From Pseudomonas sp. Root562 (GTDB lineage: Bacteria; Pseudomonadota; Gammaproteobacteria; Pseudomonadales; Pseudomonadaceae): a DNA stretch of 38,192 nucleotides. Positions 1 to 8,449 of the stretch are shown here, piece by piece (the first letter of the stretch is position 1; every line of letters begins with the position of its first letter). Both the position numbers and the translations under genes were made by a program. The DNA lies in contig NZ_LMGK01000010.1 of assembly GCF_001427125.1 (NCBI RefSeq), positions 1-38,192 of the forward strand, in the 5' to 3' direction. The notes beneath the pieces are model-generated. The model searched no databases, was not told the DNA's origin, and worked only from the letters and a program-made list of their open reading frames with translations.

Positions 1-2
1 GC

Positions 3-98
3 GTCGGCCGTGAAACCCACAAGATGATGCTCGATCACTATCAGCAGACCAAAAACCTGCTGGTGAGCTACGACATCAATCCGCTGGGCTTCTTCTGA
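3..98 (+). CDS. C-terminal end of an unidentified protein (partial)
   Basis: An open frame runs in from the left edge and stops at 96-98. The 31 visible residues begin [15 protein letters not shown] and end with [11 protein letters not shown] do not recognise the family from this fragment. It has no obvious membrane segment and ends 23 bases before a REP pair, which is where Pseudomonas genes often end. It could belong to the same strand set as the ars genes downstream, but the 275-base gap with a REP and a palindrome argues for separate transcription. Confidence 0.55.
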   Translation, partial: VGRETHKMMLDHYQQTKNLLVSYDINPLGFF

Positions 99-121
99 TC
101 CGGCGCGATATCGCGTAACGG

Positions 122-190
122 CTATCGCGGGCCAGCCTTGCGCCTACGGGATTGCGCACTACCTGTAGAGCAAGGCTTGCCCGCGATGGC
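122..190. repeat. REP inverted pair
   Basis: Two REP-type arms face each other: 'ctatcgcgggccagccttgc' at 122-141 and 'gcaaggcttgcccgcgat' ending near 186. The inverted match is imperfect. It lies in the gap between the partial gene and arsC and resembles other REP pairs in this window (for example 36140-36209). Confidence 0.75.
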
Positions 191-232
191 GTCTTCAATA
201 CCCTCCGACGCCCATGGATGAGTTGCCCGCAC

Positions 233-248
233 ATACGGATATCCGTAT
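233..248. promoter_or_regulatory. 16-bp perfect palindrome upstream of arsC, candidate operator
   Basis: The sequence atacggatatccgtat reads identically on both strands. A further half-site-like stretch, 'cgtatat', follows at about 260-266. It sits about 125 bases before the arsC start. A dimeric repressor such as ArsR is a reasonable guess, but the known E. coli ArsR site is not this sequence and no arsR is visible, so the binding protein is unknown. Confidence 0.45.
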
Positions 249-373
249 ATTTGACTTCCCGTATATGTCGGTACGACCTCAAAGTGCTGACACTTGCGAT
301 TCTGTTGATTACCCTCTCGGCGCGGACACGGCGCTTGAGTCTTCGATATCCGCAAATGCGGAGGGAGCAATCC

Positions 374-844
374 ATGCGAGTTCTGTTCATGTGCACGGCC
401 AACAGCTGTCGCAGCATCCTTTCAGAAGCCATGTTCAATCACCTGGCACCGCAGGGTTTCGAAGCGGTAAGTTCCGGCAGCTTTCCCAAAGGCAAAGTAC
501 TGCCGCGTAGCCTGACCACGCTACAACAGTCCGCCATTTCCATCGAAGGATTGAGCAGCAAGGGCAATGATGCCTTTGAGGATAACCCACCGGATATCGT
601 CATTACCGTTTGCGACAAGGCAGCAGGCGAAAGTTGCCCGGTGTATTTCGGCCCGGCGCTGAAGGCCCATTGGGGCCTGGAAGATCCTTCCGACGTAGTG
701 GGTGACGAAGCGGCGGTGGACGCGGCTTTCCGCGCCACGCTTGTGCACATCGAGCAACGCTGCAGGGCGTTCCTCGCCCTGCCCTTCAATGAACTCAGCC
801 GCGATCAACTCAAACGCGAACTGGACCGAATCGGCGCTCTCTGA
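374..844 (+). CDS. arsC: Arsenate reductase, LMW-phosphatase (thioredoxin-coupled) type
   Basis: A 156-residue cytoplasmic enzyme reducing arsenate to arsenite. The N-terminus MRVLFMCTANSCRS carries the CX5R phosphatase-type loop (Cys7, Arg13). A second region has the pair Cys80/Cys88 in VCDKAAGESC, matching the three-cysteine relay of the Staphylococcus-type ArsC family. The frame is open further upstream, but residues before this ATG do not fit the family and 'gagggagca' just before it is a good ribosome site. arsH follows after 12 bases, so the two form one transcript. No arsR, arsB or acr3 is seen nearby. Confidence 0.9.
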   Translation: MRVLFMCTANSCRSILSEAMFNHLAPQGFEAVSSGSFPKGKVLPRSLTTLQQSAISIEGLSSKGNDAFEDNPPDIVITVCDKAAGESCPVYFGPALKAHWGLEDPSDVVGDEAAVDAAFRATLVHIEQRCRAFLALPFNELSRDQLKRELDRIGAL

Positions 845-856
845 GCAGGAAGAAAC

Positions 857-1558
857 ATGTCTGAGCAACTGCCTAACCTTGACCTCTCCCTGTTCGACGA
901 CGCAGGCATCACTTTTCGTCCGGGCGAACCCAAGCCACGCATCCTGTTGTTGTACGGGTCGACCCGCGAGCGCTCGTTCAGCCGTCTGCTGGTCGAAGAG
1001 GCCGCACGCCTGCTGGAACACTTTGGTGCAGAAACCCGCATCTTCAATCCCTCCGGTTTGCCGCTTCCCGACGATGCACCTGTGGATCATCCCAAGGTGC
1101 AGGAGTTGCGCGATCTGGTGTTGTGGTCGCAAGGTCAGGTCTGGTGTTCGCCGGAGCGGCATGGCGCGATGTCGGCTGTATTCAAGGCACAGATTGACTG
1201 GATTCCCCTTGCCCTCGGTGCCATTCGCCCGACTCAGGGCAAGACACTGGCGGTGATGCAAGTCTGCGGTGGTTCGCAGTCCTTCAACGCAGTCAACCAG
1301 CTGCGTGTGCTGGGACGCTGGATGCGCATGTTCACCATTCCCAATCAATCCTCGGTGCCGAAGGCTTTTATGGAATTCGACGAAGCCGGCCGAATGAAGC
1401 CCTCGGCGTTCTACGACCGCGTGGTCGACGTGATGGAAGAACTGGTGAAATTCACCCTGCTGCTACGTGACCATCAGGGGTTTCTGGTGGATCGCTACTC
1501 CGAACGCAAGGAAAGCGCCGAACAGCTCATGGCCCGCGTGAACCAGCGTTCAATCTGA
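857..1558 (+). CDS. arsH: ArsH, NADPH-dependent FMN oxidoreductase of arsenic resistance
   Basis: The 233-residue protein has the flavodoxin-like fold signature of ArsH: the FMN phosphate loop GSTRERSFS at residues 34-42 and the conserved block [20 protein letters not shown]. Family members are NADPH:FMN oxidoreductases, and some oxidise trivalent organoarsenicals. Length is typical. It follows arsC by 12 bases with 'aggaagaaac' as ribosome site, so the pair is co-transcribed. The gene ends before a 141-base gap. Confidence 0.93.
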   Translation: MSEQLPNLDLSLFDDAGITFRPGEPKPRILLLYGSTRERSFSRLLVEEAARLLEHFGAETRIFNPSGLPLPDDAPVDHPKVQELRDLVLWSQGQVWCSPERHGAMSAVFKAQIDWIPLALGAIRPTQGKTLAVMQVCGGSQSFNAVNQLRVLGRWMRMFTIPNQSSVPKAFMEFDEAGRMKPSAFYDRVVDVMEELVKFTLLLRDHQGFLVDRYSERKESAEQLMARVNQRSI

Positions 1559-1699
1559 GGTCGTCAAGTTTATCGGTATCAGAGGCGCGCGCTTCGAACA
1601 GATAGGCGGCAATCGGCCGAAGCCGCCCGTGGATGGAGCGATCGTAAATGACGGCTAAGCTACCTTCTAGCGTCGGGTTTACAACTCGGAGGGGAGCCA

Positions 1700-1960
1700 A
1701 TGAAACGCTGTGCAATGCTCATCGCGATCTGTTTGCTGGCCACGGCTTGTCAGAGCACAAATAATGGCGTCACCCGACTCGACAATTGTGTCTGCTACAA
1801 ATCGTCCGAGGCACAACATCTGAAAGCATCGCAAATAGCCTGGAACGACCCAGAAACGCTGCAGGAACAGTTCTCGCACTGCATTTGTCGAGCGTTGATT
1901 GACCTGAAGGAGGTCGATGATCCCGGTAAGCTCTTCGTGCCTGGAACCGAAATAAAATGA
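1700..1960 (+). CDS. Small lipoprotein with two CxC motifs, unknown function
   Basis: An 86-residue protein with a lipoprotein signal: MKRCAMLIAICLLATAC, lipobox Cys17. The mature part is about 70 residues and holds two Cys-x-Cys motifs, C30/C32 in DNCVCYK and C61/C63 in SHCICRA. The start is supported by 'cggaggggag' 5-14 bases upstream. I do not recognise the family. The paired CxC motifs could bind metal or form disulfides in the envelope. Proximity to the ars genes is suggestive only. It converges with the ABC transporter gene. Confidence 0.75.
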   Translation: MKRCAMLIAICLLATACQSTNNGVTRLDNCVCYKSSEAQHLKASQIAWNDPETLQEQFSHCICRALIDLKEVDDPGKLFVPGTEIK

Positions 1961-2118
1961 ATGTCGCTCGCCGGTAAGAGGCACCAGGGGCGTTGAGAGA
2001 CGGGCAAGGCATCGACAGGCAAACACCAGGCAATTGCTTCCACCGCTCGTCTTCGCCCTCCTCTGTCTGGCAATCGTCGTGCAGCTCTCCCTCTCGCCCG
2101 TTGCCTGCCCCTTCACAC

Positions 2119-3978
2119 TCACGCCTGATCCATTGCCTCGACCACGCCCTTGTCCTCACCCAGGAACCCGCCACTCTGATGCTGCCAAAGCCGCGCATAG
2201 ATGCCGTTCTTCGCGAGTAACTCGGTGTGGGTGCCCTGCTCGATGATGCGTCCGTCATCCATGACGATCAGGCGGTCCATGGCTGCAATGGTGGACAGCC
2301 GATGGGCGATGGCGATCACGGTTTTGCCCTGCATCATTTCATCGAGGCTTTCCTGAATGGCCACTTCGACTTCCGAGTCCAGCGCGCTGGTGGCCTCGTC
2401 AAGCAGCAGGATCGGGGCGTTCTTGAGCATCACCCGGGCAATCGCGACGCGTTGACGCTGGCCGCCGGACAGCTTGATGCCGCGCTCACCCACCAGGGTG
2501 TCGTAGCCGGTATGGCCCTGCCGGTCGCTCAGTTGGCTGATGAACTCATCGGCCTGGGCATTGGCCGCGGCGGCACGGATTTGCGCGTCGGTCGCATCGG
2601 GACGACCGTATGCAATGTTGTCGCGAATGGAACGGTGCAGCAGCGAAGTGTCCTGGGTGACCATGCCGATGGAGCTGCGCAGGCTGTCTTGCGTCACGTG
2701 TGCAATGTTCTGGCCGTCGATGCGAATCTCCCCGCTGTCGACGTCATAGAAGCGCAGCAGCAAGTTGATAAGCGTGGATTTGCCGGCGCCAGAGCGGCCG
2801 ACCAGGCCGATTTTTTCACCCGGACGAATGTTCAGGCTCAGGCCATCGAGCACCTGGCGCTCGCCATTGTAGTTGAAGCTCACTTTATCGAAGGTTACCG
2901 CGCCGCCTGAGGTCACCAGCACACCCGCATCCGGTGCATCCTTGACCTTGGGACCGCGGGTCAGCGTCGCCATGCCGTCCTGTACCGTGCCGATGCTCTC
3001 GAACAGCGAGGTCATTTGCCACATGATCCAGTTCGACATGCCATTGATCCGCAACGCCATTGCAGTGATTGCCGCCACGGCACCTGCGCCGACGTCACCC
3101 TGGTGCCACAGCCACAGGGCATAACCGCCGGCGGCCATGATCAGCCCCACCACCAATGCCTGGTTGACGATCTCGAACTGGCTGACCAGGCGCATCTGGC
3201 GAAAGCCGGTTTGCTTGAAATCCTCCATTGCCGCTCGCGCGAAGTGCGCTTCACGATTGGAATGGGAGAACAGTTTCACCGTAGTGATGTTCGTGTACGC
3301 ATCCGAGATACGCCCGGTCATCATTGACCGCGCATTCGCCTGTTCCTGCCCGACTTTCCCCAGGCGAGGCACGAAGTACCACATGGCCAGGCCGAACAGC
3401 AGAGCCCAGGCAACGAATGGCAGCATGAGTTTCAGCGCGAAGCCACCGGCCAGTGCGATGATCGCAATGAAATACACCCCGATACCCGGGACGATTTCGA
3501 TCAGGGTGAAGAGCACGTCTCGTACCGCTAGCGCGGTCTGCATCACCTTGGTGGTGACGCGGCCGGAAAACTCATCGGAAAAAAACGACAGGCTTTGCCG
3601 CAACATCAGGCGATGGAAGTCCCAGCGCAGCCGCAACGGCAAGTTAATTGCCAATATCTGGTGCTGCACCATGGTGCGCAACGCCACCAGCCCGACACTG
3701 GTTACCATGACAATACCCATGCCCCACAACACCCGACTTTCCTGCGCAGCCGCCTCACCGCCTGCCTGCCAGGTCGAGAGCAGGTCCACGACCTGGCCGA
3801 GAAAGGAAAACAGCCATGCTTCGTAAATCGATACACCGGCACCGAGCAGCGCCAGCGCGAGGATGTAACCACGCGCTCCCCGCGTACAGGCCCACAGGAA
3901 ACGAGCCAGGCCGTCCGGTGGCGGTGGCACCTCGTCAGGCGGAAAGGGATCGAGCCTTCGTTCAAACACACGAAGCAT
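2119..3978 (-). CDS. MsbA-like ABC exporter, fused permease and ATPase
   Basis: A 619-residue half-transporter. Residues about 30-330 form the six-helix ABC-exporter membrane domain. Residues about 360-600 form the ATPase: Walker A GRSGAGKS (394-401), signature LSGGQ (503-507), Walker B ILLLDE (523-528) and switch His559. It would work as a homodimer in the inner membrane; substrate unknown. A much longer upstream frame exists, but 'ggagaacacc' right before this ATG and the family-like N-terminus MLRVFERRLDPF fix the start. It is monocistronic here, 148 bases from the GFA-type gene. It resembles the ABCB/MsbA group and could export lipids, drugs or peptides. Confidence 0.9.
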   Translation of the reverse strand: MLRVFERRLDPFPPDEVPPPPDGLARFLWACTRGARGYILALALLGAGVSIYEAWLFSFLGQVVDLLSTWQAGGEAAAQESRVLWGMGIVMVTSVGLVALRTMVQHQILAINLPLRLRWDFHRLMLRQSLSFFSDEFSGRVTTKVMQTALAVRDVLFTLIEIVPGIGVYFIAIIALAGGFALKLMLPFVAWALLFGLAMWYFVPRLGKVGQEQANARSMMTGRISDAYTNITTVKLFSHSNREAHFARAAMEDFKQTGFRQMRLVSQFEIVNQALVVGLIMAAGGYALWLWHQGDVGAGAVAAITAMALRINGMSNWIMWQMTSLFESIGTVQDGMATLTRGPKVKDAPDAGVLVTSGGAVTFDKVSFNYNGERQVLDGLSLNIRPGEKIGLVGRSGAGKSTLINLLLRFYDVDSGEIRIDGQNIAHVTQDSLRSSIGMVTQDTSLLHRSIRDNIAYGRPDATDAQIRAAAANAQADEFISQLSDRQGHTGYDTLVGERGIKLSGGQRQRVAIARVMLKNAPILLLDEATSALDSEVEVAIQESLDEMMQGKTVIAIAHRLSTIAAMDRLIVMDDGRIIEQGTHTELLAKNGIYARLWQHQSGGFLGEDKGVVEAMDQA

Positions 3979-4126
3979 GGTGTTCTCCAAAACAGTCAAG
4001 TTAAGGAGATTCTGCCATTGAACGGGCGCCTTGAGGGTTTGCAACGTCAAGGTATGGCGTTGTCGGCAGGTTGCCGCCGATGGCGAAAGGTGGAAATCGC
4101 GCGCCGGCACCCCGCCGCTGCCAGCC

Positions 4127-4561
4127 TCATTCGTCCACGCTGATGCCTGATCCTCCCAATTCACCTGGGACATCCTTAAGCTTCGGCACCCCATCCCTGA
4201 TACGCAGCGCGGCCTCTTGGTAGTGGACGTGAACACCTGGCGAAAACGCGAGATCCGGGATGACCGCGGCATACACATCGATGAGGCCCATCCCGGGGTG
4301 TTCGGTGAAGAGGTGTCCGCCGCAACGCCTGCACCATTTGCGATAACTCTGCGGTGTCTTGTTGAAGGTGCCAATGTCGTCAGCCCCCCGAGTGACTTGC
4401 ACCGCCTCGGGTTTCCACAGCGTGAAGGCATTGACCGGCGCGGCTGACCACTGTCGACACGACTCGCAATGGCAATAGCCCATTGCCGCCGGCTCACCGC
4501 TGACGGTGAATTCGACAGCGCCGCAAAAACAACTGCCTTTGTAAGACCTTTGAATGCTCAT
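4127..4561 (-). CDS. GFA/CENP-V family zinc-binding protein
   Basis: The 144-residue protein shows the cysteine pattern of the GFA family: CFC (C11, C13), YCHCESC (C30, C32, C35) and KWCRRC (C77, C80), followed by HLF. These residues bind zinc. Family founder Gfa was proposed to aid glutathione-formaldehyde adduct formation, but most members have no proven role, so no substrate is assigned. It lies downstream of the nitrilase on the same strand with a 71-base gap, and the two may share a transcript. Confidence 0.87.
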   Translation of the reverse strand: MSIQRSYKGSCFCGAVEFTVSGEPAAMGYCHCESCRQWSAAPVNAFTLWKPEAVQVTRGADDIGTFNKTPQSYRKWCRRCGGHLFTEHPGMGLIDVYAAVIPDLAFSPGVHVHYQEAALRIRDGVPKLKDVPGELGGSGISVDE

Positions 4562-4632
4562 GGAATGACTCCTTCATCAGTTAACGCACGTACAGCCGAA
4601 GTCGGGACGGATTGCCTGAGGGTTAGCCAGCT

Positions 4633-5574
4633 TCACTCGTCGACGAAGCGCACCGCCGTCGTCGGCGTGCGTCGCACTTGCAGATCGAAAATGTCGGGGC
4701 GCGCATAGTGCCCGCTGACGTCGAGCGCCCGCCGCGCTGGCGCCACGAGTGAGGTGTCGATGTCCGCATACAGAATGCCCGCCTCCCGGTGCAACGGACC
4801 GGCTGTGATCCGGCCTTGAGGGTTGACCACCACCGAGTCACCGTCGTTGATCCACTCATCCGGATCGGGAAACAGTTGCAGGCGACCTGGAAAGTCATCG
4901 GGAATGTCGTTGCCGCGCAGCAAGCTGCCACTGCCAAGCACCCAGCAACGGCCTTCGAGTGCAATGTGCCGCATCGTGCTGATCCAGCCCTCGCCAGTGT
5001 CGTAGGTTGGCGCAACGTAGATTTCCACGCCCTGGGAATACAATGAATAGCGCGCCAGGGGCATGTAGTTTTCCCAGCAGATGAGCGTACCGATGCGACC
5101 GACGGGTGTATCGACGGTACGCAACCCTGACGCATCGCCGAAACCATGGACCATGCGCTCGGGGTTCGTTGGCATCAACTTGCGATGACGGTTGAGCACT
5201 TCGCCATGGGTTCCGATAACGACTACGCTGTTGTAAAGCGTGCCGCCTCCATTACGGCGTTCGCGTTCATTGATGCCGCATACGATTGTCACGGCGTGAG
5301 CAACAGCGGCCTCGCACAGTTCGTTCAGGTCGCCGCTCGCGATATCAATCGCGTTGGCCAACAGGCGAGTATGCAACTGCCCCATTAGAGCCCCGTCTTT
5401 TCCCGCCGCCAGCCGCCAGATCCACGACGGGTAACCTGGAATGAATGATTCGGGCAAAACAATCAACGAGGCTCCCGACGCTGCAGCTTCGCGGACCGAT
5501 TGCACGGCCTGGGCGATCGTCGCGCTACGATCGAGCAGCACCGGCGGCCGCTGAATGATGGCTATCTTGGTCAT
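4633..5574 (-). CDS. Nitrilase family enzyme
   Basis: The 313-residue carbon-nitrogen hydrolase shows the triad expected for nitrilases: Glu42 (LPESFIPG), Lys132 (HRKLMPT) and Cys166 (LICWENYMPL). The CWEN context is typical of true nitrilases (R-CN to acid) rather than amidases or cyanide hydratases. Substrate is unknown; aliphatic, aryl or cyanoalanine-type nitriles are all possible. 'caggagtacgtc' supports the start. It is divergent from an HxlR-type regulator across 104 bases, which makes that regulator a likely controller. An indole-acetonitrile role would link to the auxin locus 25 kb away, but nothing here proves it. Confidence 0.92.
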   Translation of the reverse strand: MTKIAIIQRPPVLLDRSATIAQAVQSVREAAASGASLIVLPESFIPGYPSWIWRLAAGKDGALMGQLHTRLLANAIDIASGDLNELCEAAVAHAVTIVCGINERERRNGGGTLYNSVVVIGTHGEVLNRHRKLMPTNPERMVHGFGDASGLRTVDTPVGRIGTLICWENYMPLARYSLYSQGVEIYVAPTYDTGEGWISTMRHIALEGRCWVLGSGSLLRGNDIPDDFPGRLQLFPDPDEWINDGDSVVVNPQGRITAGPLHREAGILYADIDTSLVAPARRALDVSGHYARPDIFDLQVRRTPTTAVRFVDE

Positions 5575-5583
5575 GACGTACTC

Positions 5584-5611
5584 CTGAAACCGTGGCTTTG
5601 GCAGGTTTCAG
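5584..5611. promoter_or_regulatory. Inverted repeat in the nitrilase/HxlR divergent promoter region
   Basis: Perfect arms ctgaaacc (5584-5591) and ggtttcag (5604-5611) are separated by 12 bases, directly upstream of the nitrilase start. A second palindrome, ttcagaatctgaa (5640-5652, one central base), lies before the regulator gene. HxlR proteins bind dyads in such divergent regions, so these are candidate operators by position only. Confidence 0.4.
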
Positions 5612-5678
5612 CGTGCACGTCGGGAAACCGCCCGGCTAGTTCAGAATCTGAAGCGTTGAAGTAGCGGAGGGACAGGCG

Positions 5679-6380
5679 ATGGATGAAAGCTATGGTCAGT
5701 TCTGTACGGTCGCACGCGGTGCCGAGGCACTGTGCGAACGCTGGACGCCTTTGGTCGTGCGCGAGTTGCTATGCGGCAGCAAGCGTTTCAATGAACTGCA
5801 CCGCGGCGTGCCACGCATGTCCACCAGCTTGCTGGCACAGCGGCTGCGCCACCTGGAAGATATCGGTGTCGTGCATCGCACGGCCGCAGGCAACGTCTGG
5901 GAATACAGCCTGACCGAGGCCGGCGAGGATTTGCGCCCCATCATCATGGCACTGGGCCATTGGGGGGCGCGCTGGATAGGCAGTCGCCTTCGCGATAACG
6001 AACTCGACGCGGGCTTGCTGATGTGGGACATACGTCGGTTTGCGCGCATCGAAATGTTCCCGCCCCGGTCGGTGGTCATTCACTTCCGGTTCCGCGACGC
6101 GCGGTCCGGTGAGCAAGCGTGGTGGCTGGTGGTTGAACAGGGTGTGGCAGATCTGTGTCGCGACGATCCGGGACGCGAACTCACGCTCGTCGTGGACTCC
6201 AGCGTACGAGCATTGACTGAGGTGTGGACCGGCGACCGCACGCCAAAAGAGGTTCTGCGGTCACAGGAATTGCGGGTAGACGGCGCCGTGCAAGACGCAG
6301 AAAACTTGTGGCGCTGGCTTGGCACGAGTGCGTTCGCAGGCACCCGGCGCGCTGCAATCCAGCCTTTGCAACAGCCGTAG
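5679..6380 (+). CDS. HxlR-family transcriptional regulator with C-terminal extension
   Basis: A 233-residue protein. Residues about 8-105 are a winged-helix HxlR domain: CERWTPLVVRELLCG, then the recognition part RMSTSLLAQRLRHLEDIGVV and the wing. HxlR proteins are usually 100-150 residues; here about 110 extra residues follow (WDIRRFARIEMFPPRSVV onward), resembling the SCP2-like tail of some longer HxlR regulators and perhaps a ligand-binding part. The start is backed by 'ggagggacag'. It is divergent from the nitrilase and convergent with the SDR gene, so the nitrilase is its most likely target. Confidence 0.87.
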   Translation: MDESYGQFCTVARGAEALCERWTPLVVRELLCGSKRFNELHRGVPRMSTSLLAQRLRHLEDIGVVHRTAAGNVWEYSLTEAGEDLRPIIMALGHWGARWIGSRLRDNELDAGLLMWDIRRFARIEMFPPRSVVIHFRFRDARSGEQAWWLVVEQGVADLCRDDPGRELTLVVDSSVRALTEVWTGDRTPKEVLRSQELRVDGAVQDAENLWRWLGTSAFAGTRRAAIQPLQQP

Positions 6381-6486
6381 AGAAAGCACGCGTTTGCAGT
6401 TCGCTCCTGGCCGTTCTCAGCCGGACACCACCGGCAGAAAACGGCCCAGAAGCTGCTCTCTTTAACGCAAATGCCCGTTCGGTCGA

Positions 6487-7251
6487 TCAACCAGCGGTGA
6501 CGGTCATGCCGCCATCCGCCATGACCACCGAGCCAACAATGAAGCTTGCGCGGTCCGAGGCGAGAAATGCCACGACTTCGGCAATTTCTTCCGGCTGCGC
6601 GGCACGTCCGATGGGAGCGGCTTCACCGTGCTTGGCCAGGAAGCCAGGACCGTCCTCTACCACGTCGTTAAGAATGTTGGTGACAACGTCGCCGACGCCG
6701 ATGGCATTGACGCGAATGCCATGCTCGATAGCCTCTAGCGCCAGCGTGCGGGTCAATTGGGCCAATGCGCCTTTGGACGCGGTGTAAGCGGCAATGGTCG
6801 GGAAGGCGAAATAGGAGGCATAAGAGGCGATATTGACTATCGCTCCCGATTTGTTGGGCATCATCGCCTTGACCGCTTCGCGGCAATGCAAAAAGGCCGC
6901 GGTTGCGTTGACTGCCTGGATGCGCTCCCAGTCTTCGCGGGTCATGTCGATGACCAGCTTGTTGATGATGATCCCGGCGTTGTTGACCAGAATGTCCAGT
7001 CGCCCGAACGTCTCGACGGCCAATCCGACGGCGCGCTCGGCAACCCCGTCTTTGCTGATGTCGGCTACCAGCGGCACCAATCCGGGACGAGCGAGTGCTT
7101 CGACGGCGGGATTGATGTCTTCAGCAATGACCTTGGCGCCACGCGCATGCAGCATCAGTGCGATAGCCTTGCCGATGCCACTGGCGGCGCCGGTGACCAG
7201 CGCGACTTTGCCTTCGACTTCGTTGGGAATACGGTGATTGATCTGAGTCAT
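6487..7251 (-). CDS. Short-chain dehydrogenase/reductase (SDR)
   Basis: A 254-residue classical SDR. It shows the nucleotide-binding TGAASGIG (20-27), NNAG (89-92), and catalytic Ser142, Tyr155, Lys159 (AAYTASKG). Asp45 after the second strand (IAEDIN) favours NAD(H). The substrate cannot be read from sequence. 'ggagagcacc' precedes the start. It is divergent from an AraC regulator across about 245 bases, a common arrangement for regulator and target. Confidence 0.9.
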   Translation of the reverse strand: MTQINHRIPNEVEGKVALVTGAASGIGKAIALMLHARGAKVIAEDINPAVEALARPGLVPLVADISKDGVAERAVGLAVETFGRLDILVNNAGIIINKLVIDMTREDWERIQAVNATAAFLHCREAVKAMMPNKSGAIVNIASYASYFAFPTIAAYTASKGALAQLTRTLALEAIEHGIRVNAIGVGDVVTNILNDVVEDGPGFLAKHGEAAPIGRAAQPEEIAEVVAFLASDRASFIVGSVVMADGGMTVTAG

Positions 7252-7496
7252 GGTGCTCTCCTGCTTGCAAGCCGGCGAGATATTCGGCGGCCTGGCGCCC
7301 GTGAGGCGCTGTAGTTATCGACGGCCTCACTGTCGCGCAATCGGGAGAATCGGGCTTTCGCAGGCTTGCCGTGGCTGTTGGAGTTTTGCGCCAACATCTG
7401 AATTTCTGAGGTAGCTTGCGCAATTGCCGATGGGTACCGAGGTTGCGTTACCCTGTTGATGCCAGCCCCTCAGCGCTTTTTTCAATGGAGCCTCGT

Positions 7497-8429
7497 GTGC
7501 GCCAGCCTGAACATGACGACGTGCCACCGATTGATACCCTTCGCATCGCGGCCGAATCGATGCCGCAGCATCTGCCGGGAACGCCGCAGGTGTTGCCGTT
7601 GCTCCCGCAGATGCAGGATGTGATGGTGCAGTTGTTCAGCCATCACAGCACCGTAGAGCCAATACTCGTGCCCGCCGTGGTCGAGCCCCTGCTGGTATTG
7701 GTCCTGACAGGCTCGGCCAAGGTCGAGGAGCGATCCCTCGGTGGGGCCTGGAAAGCCGTCGAGGTGCAGGCTGGCGACTTTTTTCTTACCAATACAAATG
7801 AACCCTATGAGATGCGCTGGCAGACCCTGGGCTGCGACACCTTCGAAGTGATGCATCTTTATCTCGGCCTGCCCATGATTGAACAGGCGGCCCGTGATGT
7901 TCTGGGTGAGCACAGCGTTGCAGTGACGTTCCTGGATATCTCCGGTGCCCGGGATGAACGGATAAGTTTCATGCTCAATCAGTTACGCCTCGAGTTGATC
8001 GAGCAACGCAAACCCAGCCCGCTGTTCGTACACAGCCTGGCTCAGGCGCTGACCGTTCACCTGATACGGCGTTATCTCAATCCGCACAGTACGACCCGAC
8101 GCAGCAATGCTCTGCAAGCGTACAAGCTGCGTCGCGTTATCGACGCAATGAACGAGCACCTGGCCGATGACTTCAGTCTTGCGCAATTGGCACGAATCGC
8201 TGACTTGAGCGACTACCACTTCAGCCGGATGTTCAAGCGTGCCACGGGGCTGTCGCCGTCGCAGTATTTCATCCGCCTGCGCATGAGTCGCGCGCGACAT
8301 CTACTGCTCGAGACCGAGCGCAGCATCATTGATGTCGGGCTGGAAGTCGGTTATTCCAGCCCCAGCCATTTTTCCCAGGTTTTTCGTCGCGAAGTCGGCG
8401 TCACGCCCAGCGCCTACCGCCAAGCGTGA
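7497..8429 (+). CDS. AraC-family transcriptional regulator
   Basis: About 310 residues. The N-terminal part (to about 190) is a cupin-like effector domain: VVEPLLVLVLTGSAKVEER, AGDFFLTNTNEPYEM. The C-terminal about 100 residues carry two HTH motifs: DFSLAQLARIADLSDYHFSR and SIIDVGLEVGYSSPSHFSQV, ending VGVTPSAYR. Start choice: GTG 7497 has 'ggag' six bases upstream; ATG 7485 and ATG 7416 are in frame but have poor ribosome sites. It is divergent from the SDR gene, its probable target, and ends 20 bases from the convergent LysR gene. Confidence 0.87.
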   Translation: MRQPEHDDVPPIDTLRIAAESMPQHLPGTPQVLPLLPQMQDVMVQLFSHHSTVEPILVPAVVEPLLVLVLTGSAKVEERSLGGAWKAVEVQAGDFFLTNTNEPYEMRWQTLGCDTFEVMHLYLGLPMIEQAARDVLGEHSVAVTFLDISGARDERISFMLNQLRLELIEQRKPSPLFVHSLAQALTVHLIRRYLNPHSTTRRSNALQAYKLRRVIDAMNEHLADDFSLAQLARIADLSDYHFSRMFKRATGLSPSQYFIRLRMSRARHLLLETERSIIDVGLEVGYSSPSHFSQVFRREVGVTPSAYRQA

Positions 8430-8449
8430 GGTGCCCTGGTCTTGTGCGA

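Noticed and set aside
251..279. Sigma-70 promoter from 'ttgact' at 251-256 upstream of arsC
   Set aside because: The 17-base spacing leads to 'cgacct', which is not a -10 element.
152..373. Upstream extension of arsC to a start at 152
   Set aside because: The added 74 residues run through a REP element and a palindrome and do not resemble ArsC; the start at 374 has a good ribosome site and the family N-terminus.
3979..4497. Extension of the ABC transporter frame by 173 residues
   Set aside because: It overlaps the GFA-type gene on the same strand in another frame, and the start at 3978 has a proper ribosome site.
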